A DNA stretch of 64,000 bases from Elizabethkingia miricola (GCF_001675285.1 NZ_LSGQ01000029.1:1-64000), one strand, 5' to 3'. Positions 16,885 to 27,572 are shown, counted from the first letter of the stretch. Made by a program: numbers and translations. The notes: generated from the letters alone by a model not told the origin.

Positions 16885-16917
16885 AAACAGCAGATTCAAT
16901 TGGTCTGCTGTTTTTTT
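16885..16917 (+). terminator. terminator of the kdsB-gpx unit
   Basis: Perfect 10-bp stem AAACAGCAGA/TCTGCTGTTT with a 9-nt loop, then a T-run. Confidence 0.88.
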
Positions 16918-16926
16918 ATTATTAAT

Positions 16927-16957
16927 ATGAAAAATGCAGCCCTTAGAGCTGCATTTT
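16927..16957 (-). terminator. terminator of the desaturase gene
   Basis: Perfect 10-bp stem AAAATGCAGC/GCTGCATTTT, 7-nt loop, starting 8 nt beyond the desaturase stop and running into T residues on the minus strand. The two convergent genes therefore have separate terminators in tandem. Confidence 0.82.
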
Positions 16958-16964
16958 GTATTTC

Positions 16965-17972
16965 TTAGAATGAGAATTTAGGGTTACTTAACCAATGTAA
17001 GTTTATTTCCTCCGGAACTTTCATTCTTTCAGCGATCTTTTTATAACGATCAGACAAACGACACAGATAGTCCTGAGCCTTTGTAAATCCATCCTGTAAA
17101 CCAGTTAAAGTTTCAATTTTCCAATACTTAACAAGGTGGTCTATAATAGCAGCATAATCCCATGTAGTATATACACCAATTTGCTGAGTAATAGCCGAGA
17201 AATCGATAAATATATTGCTCTTTGAAGCCTGGTCATCCATTAGCATAGCCGGCATAGAGATCTGCTTACGCATCATTCTTTCAAAAGCGGCAATAGCACC
17301 ATTAGGATCTTTCTTGAAGATTTCTGTCATAAAAGACTTATAGGCATTTTCATGTCTTGCTTCATCACCTGCAATCTGCTTACAGATTTTTGACAGAACA
17401 CTATCTCCAGCCTTATCAGCCAGTTTCCCTGTATTTACGTGAGATATTTTTGTAGCTCTTTCCTGGAAAGAAGTATAGATAATAGACTGATATGGATCTT
17501 TCTCTGCATCCGGATCGAATCCGTTGTAGATAAGGCGGTGAATTGTTTGCTCTACCTTTTTCATATCACAACGTCCACTCAGGTACAAGTATTTATTCAG
17601 AAGATCACCATGACGGTTTTCTTCAGCTGTCCATGCTCTGGACCATCTTGCCCAGCCCTTATCGGAAGTTACTTCTTTATCTTCATTGAAAATTAAACTG
17701 AAATAAGTCTGGTAGCTAGGTAATGCCTCTTCAGTGATCATATTTCCTACCAATGAGGTGATTACAGTATTGGGAATGTTAGCCGCTCTTTCGCGTAATT
17801 TTTTAATCTCGTCCAATGCATCCTCCCTTTCCATATCTGGTAAAAAGTCATTAGGCTGCCAACAATCATCCGGGTCCATTAATTTATCATCAACGGCCTC
17901 TGAAACAAAACTATCCATGGATCTGATCACGTCAAATCTATCATGGTATTCCTGCAATTCTTTCGTATTCAT
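16965..17972 (-). CDS. acyl-ACP desaturase (soluble di-iron, stearoyl-ACP type)
   Basis: 335 residues. The di-iron ligands of plant-type acyl-ACP desaturases are all visible: the ITEEALPSY segment (79-87), E118-ENR-H121, Glu171, and E204-AR-H207. It introduces a cis double bond into a saturated acyl-ACP using O2 and reduced ferredoxin, so it needs aerobic conditions. It is soluble, unlike membrane DesA/DesC enzymes. The gene is alone, with a perfect -7 box 20 nt before its ATG and its own terminator. It is divergent from the GH2 gene. Confidence 0.93.
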   Translation of the reverse strand: MNTKELQEYHDRFDVIRSMDSFVSEAVDDKLMDPDDCWQPNDFLPDMEREDALDEIKKLRERAANIPNTVITSLVGNMITEEALPSYQTYFSLIFNEDKEVTSDKGWARWSRAWTAEENRHGDLLNKYLYLSGRCDMKKVEQTIHRLIYNGFDPDAEKDPYQSIIYTSFQERATKISHVNTGKLADKAGDSVLSKICKQIAGDEARHENAYKSFMTEIFKKDPNGAIAAFERMMRKQISMPAMLMDDQASKSNIFIDFSAITQQIGVYTTWDYAAIIDHLVKYWKIETLTGLQDGFTKAQDYLCRLSDRYKKIAERMKVPEEINLHWLSNPKFSF

Positions 17973-17991
17973 TTTCCTCTTTTCTTTAATG

Positions 17992-17999
17992 CAAATTTA
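17992..17999 (-). promoter_or_regulatory. -7 box TAAATTTG for the desaturase
   Basis: Perfect TAnnTTTG on the minus strand, 20 nt before the ATG. The rest of the 268-nt divergent spacer (17973-18240) is AT-rich with no further gene; I could not find an operator. Confidence 0.55.
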
Positions 18000-18206
18000 T
18001 CTATTATAAATTAATATAGCTATTAAAATTTCCATTATTTGATTGGATATCATTTTTATATTCTGTGTTTAATTTTTATTTTGTTAAAAAAGAAGTCTTA
18101 TGATTATTTATATTTCAATAATTATGTTTTGCATACAGTTTTTAATTAAAACTTTATAGATATTTATAATATAATTAATTAGCAGAAAATGCTGGATAAA
18201 AATTCC

Positions 18207-18214
18207 TATTTTTG
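18207..18214 (+). promoter_or_regulatory. -7 box TATTTTTG for the GH2 gene
   Basis: Perfect TAnnTTTG, 27 nt before the GH2 ATG, giving a leader of about 20 nt. Confidence 0.5.
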
Positions 18215-18240
18215 GAAAACTAATAACCAAAACAAACATC

Positions 18241-20319
18241 ATGTTGAATCATTTTAACAAGGCACTGTTGCTTACAATGCTTTCATCTGCCTCTGTAGCT
18301 TATGCTCAAAGGGTTACAGAAGATTTCAATAAAGACTGGAAATTCTTTCAGCCCAGAAACGAAACTTTTAATTTTAACTTCGACAATGGACAGGATTTTA
18401 AGCCTTCCAATATTGATCTGTGGGAAAGTGTTACACTTCCTCACACTTTCAACAAAGATGATATGCAGCGGGATAATAATTTTTATACAGGAAATGTATT
18501 ATACCAGAAGAAATTTACAGTAAGCGATGCGCAAAAAAGCAAAAGAACATTTTTGAAGTTTGAAGGAGTAGGGAGCGTTGCAAAGCTTTATATCAACAAT
18601 AAATTTATTGGTGAGCATAAAGGAGGATATTCTCAGTTTGCCTACGAAATTACCAATTCGGTAAACTATGGTAAAGAAAATGTACTGACAGTTATTGCCA
18701 ACAACCAGGCTCGTAAAGATGTTATTCCCGTTAATCAGTTTTTATTTCCTATTTATGGTGGTATTTATCGTCCTGTAAGCATGATTACGACTAATAAAAC
18801 CAATTTTGTGGTAACAGATTATGCTGCACCCGGAATATTTGTTAGTCAGAAAAAAGTTTCCTCCAAGAGCGCAGATATAGAAATAAAAGCAAAACTGGAA
18901 ACTACTGAAAAAACGGTTCAGAATGCTATACTGGAGACTTCTGTTATTAATAAGGAAGGTAAAGCCGTAGCGGTAGTAAAAAATCCTGTGAACATAAGTC
19001 CGCAGGGGACTACTTACATTACCCAGAATATTAATCTGAAGAATCCGCATCTTTGGGATGGTGTGCGCGATCCTTACTTATATACAGTATCTTCCAAAAT
19101 TATTGTTAATGGTACCGATACAGATGTTCTAAAGCAAAACCTTGGTGTAAGAACTGTAGAGGTGATTCCTGGAAAAGGTTTTTTTCTAAACGGAAAACAT
19201 TACCCAATGCACGGCGTTTCACGCCATCAGGATGAATGGGGATATGGTTCGGCATTGTCTTACGAACAGCATAAAAGAGATATGGACCTGATGAAAGAAA
19301 TGGGTGTTACAACTATCCGTTTGGCTCATTACCAGCAAGCTCCGCAGATGTATGAACTGGCAGACCAGTATGGATTTCTTGTATGGGCAGAAATTCCTTT
19401 CGTAAATGCTGTTTCTTATCAGGAGAACGACAATGCGAAACAACAAATGACGGAATTGGTGAAGCAAAATTACAATCATCCTTCTATATATATATGGGGT
19501 GTACATAATGAGGTCTATTCCAAGACCAAAGACGAACAGGTTCCTGTATTATCGCGCCAGCTAAGTGATATTGCAAAGACAATAGATCCATACCGAATGA
19601 CAGGAGCTGTAAATGGTTATAATCAGGTAGACAGACCGGAAAACCTGACAACTGATATTCAGGGAATCAACCATTACTTTGGTTGGTATGGCGGTAAAAT
19701 TGGTGACCTTGAAAACTGGGCACAAGGACTGGAAAAGAATTTTGCACAGTATAAAGTAATCCTTACCGAATATGGGGCAGACGGAAATATGGATATCGGT
19801 GCTGAAGAAGTAAAACAACCTGCAGATGTGGTTTCCGGGAAATCATTTCCGGAAAATTATCAGACAGAGACCCATATTCAGCAATGGGCAATTATAGAAA
19901 AGCATCCGCAGATTGCCGCTTCTTATGTATGGAACATGTTTGAATTTGCAGTTCCGATGTGGAACCGTGGTGGTGTAAACTCCCGAAATCTGAAAGGGCT
20001 GATTACCTTTGACCGCAAACGTAAAAAAGATTCTTTCTATTGGTATAAGGCCAATTGGAACCCGGAACCAATGATATATCTGGCGAACAGAAGAGATAAT
20101 ATGCGTAAGAATCCGGTTTCTAAAATTCAGGTATTTTCTAATCTGAAAGAAGTTAAAATATTGGTTAACGGAAAAGAATATCAGGCTAAAAATGGTGTGA
20201 ATGCGAAACATTGGGTAATAGAAAACGCTCAGCTTCAAAAAGGAACAAACACCATTAAAGCTATTGGTAAATCCGGTGGAAAAGAACTAACCGATGAAAT
20301 GACATGGACTTTAGAGTGA
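18241..20319 (+). CDS. secreted glycoside hydrolase family 2 enzyme (beta-galactosidase type)
   Basis: 692 residues with a signal peptide (cut near AYAQ, 20-23). Order of domains: sugar-binding jelly roll (about 25-185), Ig-like domain (about 190-305), TIM barrel (about 308-600) and a C-terminal Ig-like/DUF4982-like part. The general acid is Glu424 in WGVHNE and the nucleophile is Glu510 in ILTEYG. Retaining beta-glycosidase; galactose is the likeliest substrate, but GH2 also includes mannosidases and glucuronidases. The fucosidase gene follows 103 nt downstream. Together they suggest removal of sugars from host or dietary glycans. No SusC/SusD pair is present. Confidence 0.9.
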   Translation: MLNHFNKALLLTMLSSASVAYAQRVTEDFNKDWKFFQPRNETFNFNFDNGQDFKPSNIDLWESVTLPHTFNKDDMQRDNNFYTGNVLYQKKFTVSDAQKSKRTFLKFEGVGSVAKLYINNKFIGEHKGGYSQFAYEITNSVNYGKENVLTVIANNQARKDVIPVNQFLFPIYGGIYRPVSMITTNKTNFVVTDYAAPGIFVSQKKVSSKSADIEIKAKLETTEKTVQNAILETSVINKEGKAVAVVKNPVNISPQGTTYITQNINLKNPHLWDGVRDPYLYTVSSKIIVNGTDTDVLKQNLGVRTVEVIPGKGFFLNGKHYPMHGVSRHQDEWGYGSALSYEQHKRDMDLMKEMGVTTIRLAHYQQAPQMYELADQYGFLVWAEIPFVNAVSYQENDNAKQQMTELVKQNYNHPSIYIWGVHNEVYSKTKDEQVPVLSRQLSDIAKTIDPYRMTGAVNGYNQVDRPENLTTDIQGINHYFGWYGGKIGDLENWAQGLEKNFAQYKVILTEYGADGNMDIGAEEVKQPADVVSGKSFPENYQTETHIQQWAIIEKHPQIAASYVWNMFEFAVPMWNRGGVNSRNLKGLITFDRKRKKDSFYWYKANWNPEPMIYLANRRDNMRKNPVSKIQVFSNLKEVKILVNGKEYQAKNGVNAKHWVIENAQLQKGTNTIKAIGKSGGKELTDEMTWTLE

Positions 20320-20322
20320 GAT

Positions 20323-20347
20323 AATGTAGCAATGTAACAATGTTACA
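20323..20347 (+). repeat. three tandem octamers AATGTWRC/AATGTTAC ending in a palindrome
   Basis: AATGTAGC, AATGTAAC, AATGTTAC run head to tail straight after the GH2 stop. The last part forms the 15-nt palindrome TGTAACAATGTTACA (20333-20347). There is no T-run. A weaker complementary copy (TATTACATT) follows near 20368. Could be an operator for the fucosidase gene or another short intergenic array. Confidence 0.5.
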
Positions 20348-20422
20348 GGACTAGTATATACTCTATTACATTAAAATATTGTCTGACAACCAATAACCAA
20401 AAACTAACAACCAACTAATACC

Positions 20423-21928
20423 ATGAGAAAATCAATGTTTAATTTAAGTCTTCTGACCGGGCTTTGTATGAGCGCTATAATGCAGGCTCAGGCATGGACT
20501 GGTGAAAAGCAGGAGAAGCCTAAGGAAAGGGTCGCTTTGAAATACGGTCCTATCACACCAGCTCACCGGACAGATGAAGCGATGCAAAAATTCAGAGAAT
20601 ACGGATTAGGGCAGTTCATTCATTGGGGAATTTATGCAATTCCGGGAAACGAATGGAATGGTGTAAGTGCCAGAGGCGGTGCAGCAGCATCTGAATGGAT
20701 ACGTTCCTGGAGTGGGCCAACAGCTCCTAAGGATTGGAAGAATACCTATGATAATCTATATAAACAGTTTAACCCCAAAGATTTTGATGCCAAACGCTGG
20801 GCGAAACAGGCTAAAGATATGGGGGCTAAATATGTAATCTTTACAACAAAGCATCACGATGGCTTTGCTTTATGGCCTACAAAGTACTCTGCTTATAATA
20901 TTACAAAAACACCCTATAAAAAAGATATTGTAAAGCAGATTGTAGATGCTTATGATGCTGAAGGGATAGATGTATTCCTGTATTTTTCTATTTTGGAATG
21001 GAACAATCCGGACTACCTATATAAAGCACCCCAAACAGCAGAAGAGAAAGCTAAATATTCTAAATTTCTGAAGTATACGGAAAATCAGCTACTGGAATTG
21101 TTGAAGAACTATCCACAGATTAAAGGCTTCTGGTTCGACGGAACATGGGATGCTTCATGGAAAAGTGCGTATGAATTTACCTATAATCTGGAGAAAAAAC
21201 TTCGCGAAAAACATCCAGGCCTTATTATTGGCAGCCGTTTCCGTAACGACGAAAACCAAAAGCGACACTTTGATACTAACGGAGACTTGCTGGGAGATTA
21301 TGAACAGGGATGGGAACGCAAGCTTCCAAAAAATTACGAATCCCTTAACGGGAACGACTGGGATTGTGTGATGACTATTCCGCCAAATGGTTGGGGTTAC
21401 ATGAAAGATTGGAATGGAATTTATACCAAAACACCGGATGATCTGATCGAAATGCTGATGCGTTCACGTTCTATGGGAGGTAATTTTGTTATTAATTTCG
21501 GACCCGATGGTAACGGAAATTTTCACCCCGAAGAGGATAAAATAATGAAAGAGATAGGTGAGTGGACAAAAGTAAATGCTGAAGCTATTTATAATGTAGA
21601 ACATTCTCCAATGTCTCTTTACAACTATGGATATTTTACAAAGAAAGGTAATAATACTTACTTAACGGTGTTTAACAGGCCTGTTAATCAGATTGTGAGA
21701 TTAGCGGTAGAGAAGAAAGCTACAGAAGTTCCGGCATCTGCTTCACTGCTTGTAGGCAACAGAAAACTGGAATTAAAACAAAGCGATATGGGATTGGATT
21801 TGGATAAGAATACATACTATGATATTATCCTCCCGAAAGATTACCAGACAGATAAAGCATTTGTTATAAAAATAGAAATGAAACAGGGATCTGTGAAAAC
21901 AGACAAATTAATGGATGCAAAAATGTAA
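20423..21928 (+). CDS. secreted alpha-L-fucosidase, family GH29
   Basis: 501 residues with a signal peptide (cut near MQAQA, about 20-24). The catalytic barrel opens with the GH29 motif FREYGLGQFIHWGIYAIPG (57-75), continues with KHHDGFALWP (143-152), and has the nucleophile Asp239 in FWFDGTWD. A C-terminal beta domain covers about 390-490. It releases alpha-L-fucose with retention, probably in the periplasm or outside. The final 20 residues after the beta domain are charged and unusual. It is paired with the GH2 gene, and a bidirectional terminator follows. Confidence 0.94.
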   Translation: MRKSMFNLSLLTGLCMSAIMQAQAWTGEKQEKPKERVALKYGPITPAHRTDEAMQKFREYGLGQFIHWGIYAIPGNEWNGVSARGGAAASEWIRSWSGPTAPKDWKNTYDNLYKQFNPKDFDAKRWAKQAKDMGAKYVIFTTKHHDGFALWPTKYSAYNITKTPYKKDIVKQIVDAYDAEGIDVFLYFSILEWNNPDYLYKAPQTAEEKAKYSKFLKYTENQLLELLKNYPQIKGFWFDGTWDASWKSAYEFTYNLEKKLREKHPGLIIGSRFRNDENQKRHFDTNGDLLGDYEQGWERKLPKNYESLNGNDWDCVMTIPPNGWGYMKDWNGIYTKTPDDLIEMLMRSRSMGGNFVINFGPDGNGNFHPEEDKIMKEIGEWTKVNAEAIYNVEHSPMSLYNYGYFTKKGNNTYLTVFNRPVNQIVRLAVEKKATEVPASASLLVGNRKLELKQSDMGLDLDKNTYYDIILPKDYQTDKAFVIKIEMKQGSVKTDKLMDAKM

Positions 21929-21934
21929 TAAAAT

Positions 21935-21966
21935 AAAAAAGCGAAAACCCAGGTTTTCGCTTTTTT
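21935..21966. terminator. bidirectional terminator between the fucosidase gene and ribF
   Basis: Long A-tract/T-tract hairpin with core GCGAAAAC/GTTTTCGC and a 4-nt loop. T-runs follow on both strands, and both convergent genes end within 7 nt of it. Confidence 0.88.
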
Positions 21967-21967
21967 G

Positions 21968-22888
21968 TTATTTAAAGAAATCTATTGTTAGCTGTTTATC
22001 TTCATCCAGTCTTTCAATCAGTTTTTCAAGACTTTCAAACTTTATCTCATCATGAAGATAATCTCTGAAGTAGACGGTAATATTTTCTCCGTATATATCC
22101 TGATCAAAATCCAGGATATATACTTCAGTTGTTTTTTTAGTTCCGTTTACTGTAGGATTTGTACCGATGCTCAGCATTCCTTTGTGCATTTGTCCGTTAA
22201 GTTCTACATCTACGATATAGGCTCCGTTTTTAGGAAGCAGCTTTATAGGATCTACATCTATATTGGCGGTTGGGTAGCCAATTGTTCTTCCTATTTTTTT
22301 ACCTGCTACGACTGTACCACTTACAGGGTAGTGGTAACCTAAAAATTCATTAGCTGTTATTATATCTCCTTCAGATAAAGCATTCCTTATTTTTGTTGAG
22401 CTTACTGCAAGTCCATTCACAAGAACAGCTTTGGTTTCTTCCACAACAAAATTGTTTTCAGAAGCCATTTTTTCGAGAAGCTCGAAATTTCCGCTTTTAT
22501 TCTTTCCGAAATGATGATCGTAGCCAATTACAATATGCTTCATATGGAGTTTATCCAGCAGAATATGTTTTACAAAATCCTCTCCGGAAAGATTTCTGAA
22601 GTCATCATTGAATTCCTGAAGGAATGTTTTTTGAATTCCAAAACGTTCTAAAAGCTGTAGTTTTTCTTCCAGAGTATTGAGTAATTTTATTTCAACTTCT
22701 GGTTGCAAAACCTTTCGGGGATGCGGCCAAAAAGTGAGCAATGCACTCTCCAGCTGGTGGGTTTCACTATGCTTTTTTAGTTTTTTTATAATTTCCTGAT
22801 GGCCTTTATGTACTCCGTCGAACATTCCCAACGACATTGTAAGTCCCATTGCATCGCTATATTCAGCTATATTTTTTACAATTTTCAA
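21968..22888 (-). CDS. ribF: bifunctional riboflavin kinase / FAD synthetase
   Basis: 306 residues. The N-terminal nucleotidyltransferase has GMFDGVHKGH (21-30, the HxGH motif) and a KMSKS-like VSSTKIRNAL near 158. The C-terminal kinase domain starts near residue 180 with GYHYPVSGTVVAGKKIGRTIGYPTANI (in part). It makes FMN then FAD from riboflavin in the cytosol. The start is a TTG: there is an in-frame stop shortly upstream and no ATG before residue 14, and the family N-terminus (KIVKNIAEYSD) is needed. A near-consensus -7 box (CATATTTG on the minus strand, 22910-22917) precedes it. Confidence 0.93.
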   Translation of the reverse strand: MKIVKNIAEYSDAMGLTMSLGMFDGVHKGHQEIIKKLKKHSETHQLESALLTFWPHPRKVLQPEVEIKLLNTLEEKLQLLERFGIQKTFLQEFNDDFRNLSGEDFVKHILLDKLHMKHIVIGYDHHFGKNKSGNFELLEKMASENNFVVEETKAVLVNGLAVSSTKIRNALSEGDIITANEFLGYHYPVSGTVVAGKKIGRTIGYPTANIDVDPIKLLPKNGAYIVDVELNGQMHKGMLSIGTNPTVNGTKKTTEVYILDFDQDIYGENITVYFRDYLHDEIKFESLEKLIERLDEDKQLTIDFFK

Positions 22889-22951
22889 GGTGAAAAATTT
22901 TAGGCATTACAAATATGATAAAAATCTTTTTCACAGACAATGCAGATATGA

Positions 22952-24499
<1,548 letters not shown>

Positions 24500-24500
24500 T

Positions 24501-24549
24501 ATTGCTAATTGCTGATAGCCCATAGCTATTAGCTGGTAGCCTAAAGCAA
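24501..24549 (+). repeat. seven contiguous degenerate heptamers between atpD and atpC
   Basis: The spacer divides exactly into 7-mers: ATTGCTA, ATTGCTG, ATAGCCC, ATAGCTA, TTAGCTG, GTAGCCT, AAAGCAA. The outer units are partly complementary (ATTGCT with AGCAAT), so the RNA could fold. It begins 2 nt after the atpD stop and ends 6 nt before the atpC ATG, so it is transcribed within the operon. Confidence 0.72.
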
Positions 24550-24555
24550 TTAAAA

Positions 24556-24840
24556 ATGATTATAAAAATATTAACCCCGGAATCTGTAGTGTTTGAAGGA
24601 CAAGTAGATTCAGTTCTGGTACCAGGTATCAGTGGTGATTTCCACATCATGAAAAATCACGCATCAATTGTTTCTGCACTGAAGGAAGGTGATGTTAGAA
24701 TTTTCTCAGCTGGAATTTCAGATAACTATGCTAAGAATTTTGAGACCGTAAGTGCTGACAAAGGTGAGTTTGCTTACAAAATCAAAAGCGGAGTAATAGA
24801 GTTTAATAACGACAACGGAATTATTCTTTGTGAATGTTAA
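24556..24840 (+). CDS. atpC: F1Fo ATP synthase subunit epsilon, short form
   Basis: 94 residues, about 40 fewer than E. coli epsilon. Only the N-terminal ten-stranded beta-sandwich (MIIKILTPESVVFEGQVDSVLVPG..., ending ...FNNDNGIILCEC) is present; the C-terminal two-helix domain, which can inhibit ATP hydrolysis in other bacteria, is missing. The frame ends cleanly, and short epsilons are usual in flavobacteria, so this is not a recent truncation. It sits in the F1 central stalk. A terminator follows. Confidence 0.93.
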   Translation: MIIKILTPESVVFEGQVDSVLVPGISGDFHIMKNHASIVSALKEGDVRIFSAGISDNYAKNFETVSADKGEFAYKIKSGVIEFNNDNGIILCEC

Positions 24841-24857
24841 TTCCCTTGTTTAAGGAT

Positions 24858-24894
24858 AAAAAAATCCCGGATCATCAGTGATTCGGGATTTTTT
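24858..24894 (+). terminator. terminator of atpDC
   Basis: Stem AAAAATCCCGGATCA/TGATTCGGGATTTTT with one G-T pair and a TCAG loop, then T residues. Confidence 0.88.
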
Positions 24895-24950
24895 ATTGTT
24901 ATAAATAGTTAAATGGCACGCCCTTGGCTATAAACACAGGTATTCTTTTA

Positions 24951-24958
24951 TATATTTG
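24951..24958 (+). promoter_or_regulatory. -7 box TATATTTG for the DUF5686 gene
   Basis: Perfect TAnnTTTG, 48 nt before the ATG, with a TTG at 24924-24926 as a possible -33 element (24-nt spacing, a little long). Confidence 0.5.
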
Positions 24959-25006
24959 CAAAATTATTTTATAAAAGGAATGCTGGTTCTGACGATGTGA
25001 AATCTT

Positions 25007-27538
25007 ATGATGAAAAAACTACTATTTTGTTCGTTAACCTGTGTGATGCTCGTGAAGGTAAACGGGCAGCTAAAACTAACAGGTAAAATAACGGACTCCA
25101 AATCTAGAAAACCGATTGCTGAAGCCCTGCTTAGTAATCAAAGCAATACTGCAAAAACAGACAGTAACGGACTTTTTGAGCTTGTTGTTCAGGATAGTAT
25201 CGGTATGATTTCTGTAGAAAAGAAAGACTTTCTATTGCAGGATGTACCTTTTGATTTTCATAAAACATCCATACTGGATATTGCACTGATATCATCTGTG
25301 AAAACAGAACAGAAGAATATAGAAGGTGTTGTAATCAGTGGAAAGAAAAAGTATAAGAATAAAAAAGAAAATCCTGCCTACGCAATTCTTAATGAAGTAT
25401 GGAAGCGCAAATACAGAAATGCTTTTGATTCGTATGATAATTATAAATACGATGAATACCAAAAGCTGGAAGCGTCTCTGAATAATCTTGACAGTACTTT
25501 TACCCAGAAAAAGATTTTCAAAGGAATGGAGTTCATGTTCAAAAATGTAGATACAGCTGCCGTTACCGGAAAAGCTTATGTACCGATTTACATGAACGAG
25601 CAAATCTCTACCTTTTATAAAAGAAACAAACCATCTTCATCCGAAAAGAAAGTATTGGTAGCTGAAAAAGCTTCAGGCTTTGAAGACTACCAGTTCATGG
25701 TTCAGACTATTCAGAACCTTTATAAAGATTTCAATATCTATGACAATACACTAAACTTTTTCGATAAAGGCTTTCCAAGTCCGCTTTCTACAGACGGATT
25801 TAGTGTATATGAGTATGAATTGATGCCGGATAATGTTGTAGACGGGGAACCTTGCTTTACTATAAAATACTATCCTAAAAATACAGCCGCACTTGCTTTC
25901 AGAGGCGTTATATTTATAGCAAAATCATCTTATGCTGTTAAAAAAGTATCGTTGAATTCTGCAAAGAATATGGACGTAAACTTTGTTCGTGGTGTAAATG
26001 CTGAATTAACCTATTATATTATCGATGAAAAGTCTTTCAGACCGGAGAAGTCACATATTATGATAGACATGTCCTTATTGAATAAAAAAGCCGATTCTAA
26101 AGGACTTTATGTAGACCGCACTATTTCTTATACAAACTTTGAAGTTAATAAACCTGAAATATCTGCTGAAGTAGATAAGAAAGTTGAAATTGGCAATCCT
26201 GAAGTTTATAAGAAAGACGATGCTTTCTGGCAGGCTAACCGCCAGGTTCCATTAACCAAAATGGATTCTGTGACCTATAATAATCTGGAAAAATTATGGC
26301 AGGTACCTAAATTTAAAACTGCTATAAAAGTAGCGGAAATGTTAGGCTCTGGTTTTTATAATGTAGGCAAAGCAATTGATATAGGTAATCTTTATTCTGT
26401 ATACGGGCGTAATGATGTTGAAGGTCCACGTGTAAGATTGGGACTGAGAACTTTCTTCAGTCGTAATGATATGTGGAGACTGGAAGGTTATGGAGCATAT
26501 GGATTTAAAGATCATAAATTCAAATATGGTATAGGCGGACGCTACATGTTTGATAAAAATAACCGTTTTACAATTGGTTATGGCTTCAAAAACGATATTC
26601 AGCAATTGGGTGTAGAAGCAATAGGGGATACCAACAGTAGTGTGGGAATGAGAAGATCATTTGCATCTTCATCTATTGCAAGTACCGGAAGCAATGTCTA
26701 TCTGAGTAAGGTTGTAGAAAATAACCTCTATTTTTCGATAGAGCCTTTCCGTAATTTCCAGATTACGTTAGACGGAAGTTACAGAGAAATTACAGCCGCA
26801 GATCCGCAGCTATTTAAAATTAACTACATTAATAGAAACGGTATAGAAAAAAGTCAGGTAAATGATGCCAGAGCATCGTTAGTACTAACTTACCGTCCGG
26901 GAGCCAGATTCGCTGAATACGGGGTAGACAGAAATACAATAAAAACATTATCCCCGACATTTACTTTACGTTATACGAAAGGGATATCCGGATTTTTCAA
27001 GTCTGATTTCAACTACGATAAATTACAGTTCTCATACAGACACCCAATTCTTATTGGTAACATGGGACGATCAGACGTTAGTTTTGAAGCAGGTACCATC
27101 TTCGGATCTGTACCACTATCTTTAATGAATGTTCTTCCGGGGAACCAGTCTTACTTTAGTATTCCAAATACTTTTGCTCAGCTTAATTTCTATGAATTTG
27201 TAACAGATTCTTATTCTACATTATTCTGGGAACACCATTTTAACGGATGGATATTCAACAAAGTTCCATTACTGAAAAAGCTAAAACTTCGTGAAGTAGC
27301 TTTCTTTAGAGGTGCATGGGGTAGCCTGAAGCATGATAATGTAGTGATGAACAGATCCAACATTTTTTATACAGCCCCTAAAGATCATATTTATTATGAA
27401 TATGGTTTCGGAATAGAGAATATTGGTTTCGGTAACTTCCGTATGTTCCGAATAGATTTTAACTGGAGAGGGAACTATCTGGACAGACCTGATGCACGTA
27501 AGTTTGGTGTGAAAATCGGAATGCAGTTCGGATTCTAA
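25007..27538 (+). CDS. DUF5686 outer-membrane protein with carboxypeptidase-regulatory-like domain
   Basis: 843 residues. Signal peptide (to about VNGQ, 20), then a CarboxypepD_reg-like beta-sandwich (LTGKITDSKSRKPIAEALL on, about 23-105), then the DUF5686 region, with many amphipathic strands rich in aromatic residues in the last 350 residues and a final strand ending in ...GVKIGMQFGF. The terminal Phe and strand pattern fit a BAM-inserted beta-barrel. The family is confined to Bacteroidota and its role is unknown; the layout resembles a TonB-independent barrel with an N-terminal periplasmic domain. It has its own promoter and terminator. Confidence 0.85.
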   Translation: MMKKLLFCSLTCVMLVKVNGQLKLTGKITDSKSRKPIAEALLSNQSNTAKTDSNGLFELVVQDSIGMISVEKKDFLLQDVPFDFHKTSILDIALISSVKTEQKNIEGVVISGKKKYKNKKENPAYAILNEVWKRKYRNAFDSYDNYKYDEYQKLEASLNNLDSTFTQKKIFKGMEFMFKNVDTAAVTGKAYVPIYMNEQISTFYKRNKPSSSEKKVLVAEKASGFEDYQFMVQTIQNLYKDFNIYDNTLNFFDKGFPSPLSTDGFSVYEYELMPDNVVDGEPCFTIKYYPKNTAALAFRGVIFIAKSSYAVKKVSLNSAKNMDVNFVRGVNAELTYYIIDEKSFRPEKSHIMIDMSLLNKKADSKGLYVDRTISYTNFEVNKPEISAEVDKKVEIGNPEVYKKDDAFWQANRQVPLTKMDSVTYNNLEKLWQVPKFKTAIKVAEMLGSGFYNVGKAIDIGNLYSVYGRNDVEGPRVRLGLRTFFSRNDMWRLEGYGAYGFKDHKFKYGIGGRYMFDKNNRFTIGYGFKNDIQQLGVEAIGDTNSSVGMRRSFASSSIASTGSNVYLSKVVENNLYFSIEPFRNFQITLDGSYREITAADPQLFKINYINRNGIEKSQVNDARASLVLTYRPGARFAEYGVDRNTIKTLSPTFTLRYTKGISGFFKSDFNYDKLQFSYRHPILIGNMGRSDVSFEAGTIFGSVPLSLMNVLPGNQSYFSIPNTFAQLNFYEFVTDSYSTLFWEHHFNGWIFNKVPLLKKLKLREVAFFRGAWGSLKHDNVVMNRSNIFYTAPKDHIYYEYGFGIENIGFGNFRMFRIDFNWRGNYLDRPDARKFGVKIGMQFGF

Positions 27539-27572
27539 GATATAAAACGAAAATAATTTTGAGTATATAAAC

